Shown here: positions 33,466 to 42,696 of the stretch, in pieces
How positions within the stretch are numbered: the first letter of the stretch is position 1
Layout of the letters: every line of letters starts with the position of its first letter
Source: Raffaelea ambrosiae
Lineage: Eukaryota > Ascomycota > Sordariomycetes > Ophiostomatales > Ophiostomataceae
Length of the DNA: 64,000 nt
Reading direction: 5' to 3'
Assembly: GCA_002778195.1 (NCBI GenBank)
Contig: PCDI01000009.1
Location: 956,725 to 1,020,724 of the forward strand
Made by a program: the position numbers and the translations under genes
The notes under the pieces: model-generated
The model's database searches: none
Told to the model about the DNA's origin: nothing
What the model saw: only the letters and a program-made list of their open reading frames with translations

Positions 33466-35995
33466 GAAAAGCCGGCCATCCTTCCCAGCGAATCCTACTT
33501 CCACCTCCTCCAGCACGCTCGCTTCGGAAGGCTCGCTTCGGAAAACTCGCTTCGCAGGCCGTTCCCGCCGTGCTTGCTGGTTGTTTGCACAGGATGCTGT
33601 CGGCTGTCTTTTTGTCTTCTTGCATGCAAGGAAACCCCACTCTGTCCACTGCATAAACATCCACCCTGCGTCGCAATGGCGGGTTAGGGAAGACAATCCT
33701 GACAGGATCCATCCTCCTCCGCTGTTTGACATTTTTTTATTTTTTATTTTTTAATTTTTATTTTTTTTCTATTTGATTTTTGACAGGCATCCCTCCTTGC
33801 AAGGCCATTTCCACACCGTAAGATGTTCGTTCACAGCCTCTCTGCCCCTCTGTGTCGTCATCAACGGCGTCTTCGTCTGTCGGGATATCATGGCCATCAA
33901 ACGTCGCAGCCCATGCAGTCCAGTCCCTCTGCTGTGCCCGTCTTGTAGAATACGAGTTTCTTGCATTGCGCATTTCCGGACGTCTGTACACTGGCTGCGC
34001 CCGGTACGTCATCTTGCCGTGCGGGTCTCGCAGTGCATGCACTGTGGCTTTGCACTGGATGCCAAGACTGCCGTGGTGATGGTGGTACAAACTTTTTTTT
34101 TTCTTTTGCTCTTTTGCTTGCCCGCAAAATCGTAGTACACCGTACAATGTGCTATGTACTCTATACCGTTTCACAGGCAACAAAAAAAAAGCAACGTTCC
34201 AAGAGCAGATCTCTCTCAGCCCCGCGCGGGAAATGAACAGGCACACATTTCTCAGACAGGCAGGGATGTACTATGTAGTTACGAGTCAGACACACATACG
34301 CACACAATGAAATGGCTTCCGTTGCCTGGTGGCCGACAAAGACTTCCCGAGATATGGGGGTGCGTACTACGGGATATTCTCCGTTGCGGGGGAGGGGGTA
34401 CGAGAGGAATGCTGTGCTAGACCAAATCGTAGAACTCTTTAAGAGTCTGCTTTGTACATGTCCGGTGAGAAGCTCACTCTCTCAGGAATGCACTATATAG
34501 TTAGAAACCAATATCTTCTCCTACACGAGAGCGTCTTGCGTCTGCAAAGACGTTGCACTATCGAGAGGCTCCTTGAAAGAGGCCCGGACACGGCACCGAG
34601 ATTCGACCCTGTATATCTGTTTCCGTCGGGCTGCCTGAACATACCACGTACCACGTGTATATACATACCATGTACACCATATACATCGCGCTTGCCTTCT
34701 TGGCCTCGCAGGACCTGTTTTGTCTATTCCGTGCTTGACTGCTGTGCCGCCGTTCATCTCGGATCGACCGGGTGAAGTCGAGCTGCCACGTTTTTTGATT
34801 TTCACAGTGTTTGTCTGTAACAAAGTGCGCCTTTCCCGGATGCATCTTGGCTTGGCATCCTTTGTTTTTGCCGGAATCGATTTCTTGGATTTCCTGGATG
34901 TCTTTGATTTCTTGGATTTCCTCGACTTCCCTATTCTTCTTGATATCGTGCGCGCTCTGTCTCGTGGTTTCCCCGTCTTTCTGGAACTCTCACATAGTAC
35001 GCGTAGTCCTTCTGCCGTCCTCTGGTGGACCTCTCCGAGCAGTGGTCCCTCTGCTGTACTTGTGCTGTGTAGGTTGGGGAAATGCAAGTCACGATCCCGC
35101 TTTTGCCTCCCGCTCTGGCATGTGTGTACCTCGCATATACGGGTTGGATTGTTTATCCATCACATGTCACCTGTTCATCTACCGAAACGTACATGTCACA
35201 GACCGCTTTCTCTGTCTCTCTTACCCTGCAGCGGCTCATCCCCGCCGATACGCGAGTCGGACAGTGTGTAAACGATGAAGATGCTTACCAGGCCAGTACG
35301 ATCGAGGGTTGCAGCCTCGGCCGCAGGAAGGGATCCCACCGAGTCCCCGAGTACGAGCAGCCGGGCGTGTCGCAGATAGACAATTGAAACTGTTGGCTTT
35401 TCATTCCATGAATGCTTGATCCGAGAATGCGGTGCTATTGAGACAGACAATACAAGAAGAAAAAGAAGAAAAGAAAAGAAAAAAGCACAAGACGGCGACA
35501 CGTAGAAACAGGAAACAGACCAACAAACTTAGAAACACACAGCAACAACCACCACCAAACAGGTGTAGGGCATGTTTCACAAACGAATACTCCTTGTCAT
35601 AGGGGAAAAGAAAACCTGCTCCCGAAGCACCACCCCCCCCCTCTCGGAGTCTTCCGAAAACAAGTCCACAGATACCGACTCGGTAAAACAAAACAAAGGG
35701 TGTGGGAGCGCGCGAAGATGGGGAAGCAAGAAGGGGACGACCGAGCAACGGGATACGAAGGGAAGGACCGTTGAGCGAGCGCGTACAGGACATGATGGTT
35801 CGTGTGGGCCGGTCCTTGGATGGCCTCGCGCGGTCCTTGTATGGCCTCCGTGTTGGTCTAGCGTCTTGTTCCAGCACTCTGCGATGTCTGTGACCCTCGT
35901 GTGTTCGTACCGTGTTCTTGTTACAAGCAGATTGTGAATGTCCTGTTGCACTCGAACTCTCCTGTGCACAGTGTCACCGTGGTGGGCGCTCGCAA

Positions 35996-38113
35996 CTACC
36001 GCTTCGCGGACGTCCGATAGAGTTTGCCCTGCTGTATCGTCGCCACTGGCGACCGCACCGAGGAGGAGGACGCAACTGATGCAACCCCTTCTCCTCCTCC
36101 TCCTCCTCCTCCCCCTCCCCCAGTCGTATCTGGCGAAGTGGCCCGACGAGATCCAATGCTGCTCGTCTCGACGCCAACAACACCATTGCCATTGGTGGCG
36201 GTGGTGGCGGAGGCAGCCGTCCTATTGTTCTTTCCATTGGACCGCTGATTGTATGATGACAACGCTGACGACACCGTTGCGGCCGTGGTCGTCGGCTTCT
36301 CTCGGAACGGCGAGAGCCGGCCCAGCACCTTGCCCGCCACGAGTCGCGGCACAAACAGCACGACGCCCAGCACGCGCTCGGCGGTCCACGCAATACTCGT
36401 CCCCAGCGCCGTGCCCACGGCCGTCCCGAGCACGGCGTCCACCGCCCCGCCCAGGCCCCAGCGGCGGCGCTGTTTTTGTGTCTGCTGCTGTTGCTGTTGC
36501 TGCTGCTGAAACGCCAACGACGCGGCCGTCGCCACCGCCACAGCGTCGTTCAGCCGCTGGTCCGTCGTGCGGAACCGCGCGGCCACCTGGCCCTCCAACA
36601 AGGTCTGCTGCTTGTGGGCGCGCCGCAGCGCCCGCGCGAGCGTGTCGAGCTCGGGCTGGATGGTCGCCTTGAGGTCGCGCAGCAGCTGCTCGCGGTCGCG
36701 CTGGGCGTTCGGGGGCGCGGACGCGGGCGCCGCGGGGGCTGCGCGGGCGTCCGGGTCTGCGGAGGAAGCAGCCGCGGTGCTGGCCGCGGTGCTGCCCTGC
36801 TCCAGGGACTCGAGTCGGGCCACCAGCCCCGACAGCGTCCTGTTCTGCGTGCGCTCCTCCTGGGCGCGCCGCGCGCGGTACGCCTCCTCCTCGTCGCGGT
36901 AGGGGTTGGCGTGGACGATGCGCTGGAGGTGCAGCGTGCGGGCCTGGACGAGCTGGATGAGGTGGCGCAGCGGCCGGATCTCGGCGCCCAGCAGGAAAAT
37001 GCTGAGGTTGTAGTTGGAGATGAGGCCCTCCGAGGGCCGGGTGAGCTGGTCGCGGAGCGTATGCAGCAGGTAGGCGCCGAGGAGGGGCGAGACGAAGCAG
37101 GAGAGCAGCGCCAGCACCTCGTGGCGGTAGAGCTCGCGCAGGGCGGCGTCGTGCCGCGCCTGGTACTGGCGGCGCTTGGCCTGGCGCTGCTCGAGGCGCT
37201 TCTGCTTGAGGAGGAGGCTGGCGTCTTTGGTGGGGGGCGGTGCCGCCTCGGCCGTGCCGGCCGGCGGCTGCGCATCGTCTTGTTTTGCCGGCGGCTTGTC
37301 GCTCGACGGCTGCGGTGGTTGCGCCTTGTCTGGCGACGCCTCCTCCTCCTCGGGCACATCCTCCAACGGCTGCGCGCTCTTGGTCCCGTCTTCGGTGATC
37401 TCGTCGATCTCGTCGATCTCGTCGTCCGCGTCGTCCGCGTCGTCGTCGTAGGAGTCCGAGACGCTGTCGACGGCGTATTCTGTGGTCTGCTGGTGGTCCT
37501 CGCGGATTTGTTGCGCCGAGCGGTACCAAGCCCTGGGATGTCAGTTTTTTTTCTTCCTGGGGGGCCTCGTTTCACCCCCCTCCTCCTCCTCTTCGTTCTC
37601 TCCTTACCATGGTTGGGTGACACTCCAGTGGAGGAAAATCGCGCCCAGGGCCAGCAACATCAGGTCCGTCACAAAGGCGCTGCCGCCCTGCACAAAGAGC
37701 CCGCCCAGGGCCGGCAGCAGCGCAAACGCCAGCGGCAGCGACTCCCACCCGGACCCCTGCTGCTCGTCCTCGCGCAGCGCATCGGGCCCGGCCAGCGGCG
37801 TCGGGTTGAGGATGTCGCGGGCCTCCTGGGAGTAATCGGAGAAGTTGGAGCTGCGCCGCCGGAGGGGGGGATGCGAGGGCGTGTCGGGGGCGGACATGCT
37901 CCCGAAACTGCTACTGCTTCCAAAGTGGTGGCCGCCTCCAAGGCTGCCGCTCCCCAAGTTTCCGCCGGGCCGGTCATCGCTGGAGGCTGTGCGACGCAGC
38001 CGCGCGCCGCTGCCGGCGCCGCCCATGGCGGACGACGACGCTGTGGCCCCAGCCGCTGGCCGCGAGTAGTGGTTCGCAAAGGAATAGTGGTCGCCTCCCT
38101 TGCGGTCGATCAT
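35996..38113 (-). CDS. Multi-pass membrane protein of unknown function (two exons, 680 aa)
   Basis: I do not recognise a named family, though the central block looks like a protein conserved in ascomycetes. Exon 1 is 38113-37608 and exon 2 is 37532-35996, joined in phase 2. The 75-base intron (37607-37533) starts GTAAGG and ends CTGACATCCCAG, and the junction reads VTQPW/AWYRSAQQIRED. Exon 1 has a Ser/Gly-rich head and two hydrophobic helices (LPLAFALLPALGGLFVQGG; VTDLMLLALGAIFLHW). Exon 2 has an acidic linker, a charged coiled coil (LLLKQKRLEQRQAKRRQYQ), a third hydrophobic stretch (EVLALLSCFVSPLLGAYLLH), the well-ordered segment RPSEGLISNYNLSIFLLGAE, another coiled coil, a Gln run, and a weakly hydrophobic helix near TSIAWTAERVLGVVLFVPRL. 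There is no signal peptide. The organelle cannot be told from sequence. Confidence 0.82.
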
Positions 38114-38938
38114 GGTCGGTGCATGGCTTTAGCCTGACAAAGGTTGGCGTTGGGTTCGGTCGGGTCCTGTGTCGCGAACCGGGAGAAATAACAAATGGCT
38201 CCCGCGTTTTTTCTTTCTTTCTTTCTTTTTTTTTGGTTGGCTGGCTTCTTGTCTGTTGGCGACTCTCGCTTTTTCTCTCCCAGCGAGATAAAAGGCAAGT
38301 GCGACCGGACGGAAAGCACGTTGTCCCTACCACACCTGCCCGACCTGTCTAACTAACAGAACGAGAAAAAAAAAAAGGGTCCTTCCGTTCCTGGTGGCTG
38401 GGTTGATTGGCGGAGAAGCTATAGCTCGGGAGAGACACATGACGTAATGCTCCAGCTGAGACTTTTGGGGAGGCATCTTAGCCTCTGTATGCCGAGTCTA
38501 TGCCCCATTCCCCCATTCTATTCCCAGCGGCCCCACAGCCAAATCGACAAATCCTTCATGTAAAGTCGATCGATCCGTCCTGGAGAAAGAGACTGGGTAG
38601 TAGCATCAAGCAGATGCAATCCAGCATCGCCCTTTCTTGTGCCACAAAGGGTCGTTGTCTTTGCATCGGCATGGCGAGATCTGTTCTTGGCTGGCAGCAC
38701 CTGGCCAGCACCCCTGTCGGTTTGCGCTGGCTAGGCTGACCTCAGAGCAAAGGGGAAGCCCTCGAATCAGCCTCGAGAGATGGGGGGTGACAAAATGTTG
38801 GCGAACAAGGCTTCCCGTCCATTCTTTGGATCACAATTATAGAATCGCGAAACAAAACAGCTCACGTCGAGAGTTTGGACGTTCATCCTTGTACCTCGAC
38901 AATTGATCACTTAGACTACACACACACACACACACACA
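38114..38938. promoter_or_regulatory. Divergent promoter region with a CA tract before the TPR gene
   Basis: The membrane protein gene (-) and the TPR gene (+) start on either side. A CA dinucleotide tract (38917-38938) ends directly at the TPR start codon and is probably its 5' UTR. A T/C-rich stretch (TTTCTTTCTTTC) is near 38210-38235. There is no clear TATA box and no coding exon in between. Confidence 0.5.
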
Positions 38939-40165
38939 ATGGTCTACTACGAGGACGACAATGACTACTGTCCGTACGACGAGATGTTTGAGCGCATAGC
39001 GCATTTGAACATCCGCGCCAACCGCCTGACCCAGGACGGCCACGTCTACGAGGCCTTTGATGTCTCCGAAGAGTCAGTCTTTCTGGCCAGGAAGCACTTG
39101 AAGCCGGACAGCGAGCTCCGCCTCATCGTGCACAGCACCCTGGCCAGCGTCCATCGCCAGAAGGGCCGCTACCGGGAAGCCGAGGGGCTCGACCGCGTCG
39201 TGCTGGGCGTGCGAAGAACAATCCTGGCGACCGTCGAGTCGGAGGCGGCCGCGGGCACCGGCCCGTCCCTGGCGCAGATACGCGCGGACGACCCCTATCC
39301 GTACGTCGACGTCGCGCAGGCCCTCCGCACCCTCGCGCAGGATCTGAACGGGCAGGGCCGCTACGGCGGAGGCCTGGCCCTGCAGATGGAGGCGGCCGAC
39401 ATCATGGAGCACCACGCGCAGCCCGACGACCCGCGCACGCTGAGCATGCTGAGCATCCGCCACAGCCTGGCCAACAGCGACTACCAGACGGGCCGGCACG
39501 CCGAGGCCGCCCCGATGCACGCGCGCGCGCTGGACTCCATTGCCGCGATGGACACGCTGGGGACGGACTACGTGGGCCTCGGCGAAACGCCCGAGCGAGC
39601 CATGGCCATCCAGGAAGAGGCGCTGGCAACCGCGCGAAAGCACCTGGGAGCGACGAACACGACGACGATCCAGTGCGCCATCAATCTGGCCAGCACGTAT
39701 CTTCGTGCCGCCGCGCAGCAGGCGGAGCAGCTGGAGAAGCCAGAGAAGACAGAACCAGAGAAGCCAGAACTGGAGCCGCTGGAGCAGGCGATTGCCATGC
39801 TACGGGAGCTGTACGACAATCTGCGGCCGCCAAACGAAGAGGCCGGGGAGCTCAACACCGACGACTACAGCCCGCTGACGATTGGGCTGATGAACGCGCT
39901 GGGCGTGGCGTACCTGGCCGCCAAGCGGACGGCCGACGCGGAGCCGCTGCTGGAGCGGTGCTATGCGTGGAACAAGCAGGTGCTGGGGTTGGGGCACCCG
40001 AACACGCGGGGCTCGCTCGCCAACTTGGAGACCCTGTGGGTAGAGATGGGGGAGCTGGTGCTGACCGAGATCATTCCGAGAGAGGCGCTCACGGGAGGAG
40101 GAGAGAGCGAAGAGGAAGCCGGCGAGACGTCTGACGAACCGGACGCGCAATGCAATCAATCATGA
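38939..40165 (+). CDS. Tetratricopeptide-repeat protein, kinesin-light-chain-like (408 aa)
   Basis: The protein is built of TPR helices of the long 42-residue, kinesin-light-chain type. Examples are HSTLASVHRQKGRYREAEGL, a central pair around LSIRHSLANSDYQTGRHAEA, INLASTYLRAAA, and a C-terminal pair ending GLGHPNTRGSLANLETLW, in which GHPNT is the signature of TPR_10/TPR_12 repeats. In fungi such repeats usually form the tail of NLR-like or NACHT proteins or occur alone as scaffolds. Here no NTPase domain precedes them, the acidic MVYYEDDNDY start looks genuine, and it lies directly after a CA tract. A Glu/Lys/Pro-repeat insert (EKPEKTEPEKPELEP) separates the two TPR groups. It is a single exon with no signal peptide. 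Partner and role are unknown. Confidence 0.85.
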   Translation: MVYYEDDNDYCPYDEMFERIAHLNIRANRLTQDGHVYEAFDVSEESVFLARKHLKPDSELRLIVHSTLASVHRQKGRYREAEGLDRVVLGVRRTILATVESEAAAGTGPSLAQIRADDPYPYVDVAQALRTLAQDLNGQGRYGGGLALQMEAADIMEHHAQPDDPRTLSMLSIRHSLANSDYQTGRHAEAAPMHARALDSIAAMDTLGTDYVGLGETPERAMAIQEEALATARKHLGATNTTTIQCAINLASTYLRAAAQQAEQLEKPEKTEPEKPELEPLEQAIAMLRELYDNLRPPNEEAGELNTDDYSPLTIGLMNALGVAYLAAKRTADAEPLLERCYAWNKQVLGLGHPNTRGSLANLETLWVEMGELVLTEIIPREALTGGGESEEEAGETSDEPDAQCNQS

Positions 40166-42696
40166 AGTACGAGGATCAGGCTACCGTGGAATGAGGGAGG
40201 ATATAGAATGCACACCTAAGGCACCAGGTTCTGTATCGTCCCGACGTCTTCATTTCAGAATAGGCATAAACGGCATTATACCTGGTACAGCAATACAAGA
40301 GTAAAATTGGGCAGCCGGACACGCCGGGACACCACGCCGAATGCGCAACATGCAATTTTGGCAAATGTGGCAATCGATGATGCACACAACATCCCCCTTG
40401 CCTGTGTCTTTGTGGGCCAATGTTACAAGGGGGGGGCCCAGGAATGGCCAGAACGGGCGGGTACTGCACAGCGGATACATCCTTGGCCGAAAAAGAGGAG
40501 CCCTTTCCCACACGAGTAGGTTACAGGGCCATCCACCCACGGGTTTCTTTTCCCTTTTCTTTCTGTGACGGGGGGCAAAGACTTTGGCAAGGTTTTGACA
40601 AGCGGGTTCATGCAGGCTCTTTGATTGCTTGACAGATTGGCTACCATGCAAGACGTGCAAGATGCATATACCCTGTTTTCTGGAAGCTGCGCCGATCTGG
40701 CCGGTATGATCGATGCAAGCTTGCGTTCTCCCAAGACGATGCATTAAGCTAATAAGGTTGGGACAGAGAGAATATGCAAACCCTGAATTTCGACCAGCCA
40801 AACCGGAACATGGTGGCCAGCATGTCCGTCGGGAGAGACGTCCCCAGGACAATACCCGCAGGGGAAAAAAAAAATTGAAAAATAATAAAAAATAAAAAAT
40901 AAAAAATAAAAAACTCCAAAGTGGCTTCAGGCTGCCGTTTCAGCAACCGTCAGATTTCTCAACAGTTTCGAAACAAATGAGAAATCCACCCTCCTGTATC
41001 GTACGCTTACATGCTTTTTTTTTTCTTCTTCTATATTTTCTCTTACTTGCCACGGAAGGATCAGAGGGTAGCAGTAGCACAGGGAGGACGACAAAATAGG
41101 AAACAGGTGGGAGAAGGAGAAACCAATCGTGCCGTTTTTAACGGACGACCAGAAGCCAACAGGCAGGAGAGGAAACACACTAGTTGGCATCCTCAGAATC
41201 CTCGAGGGGGAAGGGGGCTCGCATTTTTTGGGGGCCGTCTTGGAGGGGGCGTTCGCCAAGGTGAAACAGGGTTGCTGGCCGTGTCCCGAGGCCGAACGGA
41301 CAGGCCAGGCCGGTTTGCTGTTGTGTGTTGCGTTGTAGGCTGCGTTGTAGGTTGCCCGGCTTGTGCGGCGTTCTCGGCCTGCACAGTCCTTTTGTCCAGT
41401 TCTCGTGGTGGTTTGCCATGCTCGTCGCCTCGCTTGGCCCTGCCTGCGAGCGTGAGGGGGGCGTCCACGGAGCCAGGCGCTCGCATGTCTCAGCTGTGCA
41501 GTGACCTGATGTGCCGGCCTCCTATGCGCTGCATCTGGCGTATCTCGACTGTTGTATATATAGATCGATATGCATATGGTCCGAGAAGTTGGATGCGTGT
41601 GCATCCTCGTATGGTATACTCGTATGTGTGTATATTTATATACCCTCCCTCCCACGAAGCTGCCCTATCACGGGGCTGGCAGGGCGGCAGACGGATCACG
41701 GTTCCGCGAGACAACCGCGAAGAGAAGAGAGAGAGGCGTGCGTGTGGCCATCGTCTTCCTCCAATCGCCCGGCTCGGCTGCATTGCTGGCCTCCGTTTGG
41801 TTCGAGCAAGGGGGAGGAGAGAAGCCAATACAAGGGCAAGAATAAGGGGGCCCCCCGACAGACAACTACACACAGAAAGAAGAAACTAAAGGAAAAGAGA
41901 CATGCAGACAACGAACAAAAAAGTCAGAGCCAGACGGAGAAACACCACCAGTAGCGTTGCCCACAGACAGAAAACAAGTGTGAGACCTCCCCTTTCCCTG
42001 TTTTCTTTGTTTGTCAGGGGTTTCCCCAAGGCACATCGAAGGCAACGGAAGCATCCAAAACGTATAATAATCAACCCCAACCCCAACCCCCCGCTGGGTG
42101 AGCTGGAGGTGGTGGTGAGCTGAGCTCATAGTCTCCTTGTTGTCATCGTCGCCTTGCCGGTGGATTTGCTGCCTTGATTTCCGCCTCGTCGACTTTTATT
42201 GTCCCCTAATTTCCAGAATGCTGGGTCGGCATTGGATCGCTGGGACGCCGCTAGACTGCACTCGGACGACCATCAGTGTTAGTGAGAGGAGGAGGCGCTC
42301 GAGGCCTTCCCAGCGTGGCCAGCATTGCCAGGGCTGGCAAGGTTCCCCGAGCTCGCAGCCTGGGCGCGACTATCACGAACGGCATTATTGCTGCTATTAT
42401 TGCCCTGGGTCGGGCAAGAGCGCTAATTGCACGGCCATTGTTATTGCTCTTGCGAGGGTGCCTGGTCGGGAGCGTTCTTCTTGCTGTGGCTCTTTCCCAT
42501 TTCCAGCTGGCCTGGGTCGCGCCTGCCGCCCGCGCCTTGATCGCCGCCACGTGGACCACGGTCGCTCTTGCCGTGTTCCTGTTGTTTTTGGTGGTCGTGT
42601 TGCGTCTCGGCACCTTGGTCGTCTGGCTCTTTCCTGTCTTGTTGCTGCTCCGTTGTCTGCTGTCCTCTCGCCCGCCTCCCACCCTTTTTGTCGTGA
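40166..42696. other. Intergenic region, no gene clearly supported
   Basis: The left part is the TPR gene 3' flank, with A/T-rich AATAAAAAAT repeats at 40880-40912. The rest contains assorted short frames with no family features. The right end (about 42130-42696) may hold the promoter or a first exon of the ERF4 gene. CCCCTAATTTCCAG at 42204-42216 looks like a branch site plus acceptor, with an ATG at 42218. The longest frames here are 292 codons (41011-41889, +) and 200 codons (40852-40250, -) and look accidental. Confidence 0.45.

Larger units (their letters stand above)
27611..35995. other. 8.4 kb gene-poor region, low complexity, no gene seen
   Basis: No frame here shows a recognisable domain, splice pattern or the GC-rich third positions of the neighbouring genes. 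Notable contents are a 26-base G run (28472-28497), a 9-base TATTAGTGG repeat (29128-29175), minisatellites at 30208-30510, a T run of about 30 (33435-33464), and repeated TACGAGTAC and ACTACATAGT words. Candidate frames such as 29095-28262 (-) and 30047-30940 (+) pass through homopolymers or repeats and look accidental. I found no transposon remnant, tRNA or rRNA. Long non-coding transcripts or short secreted proteins in small exons cannot be excluded by eye. Confidence 0.5.
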
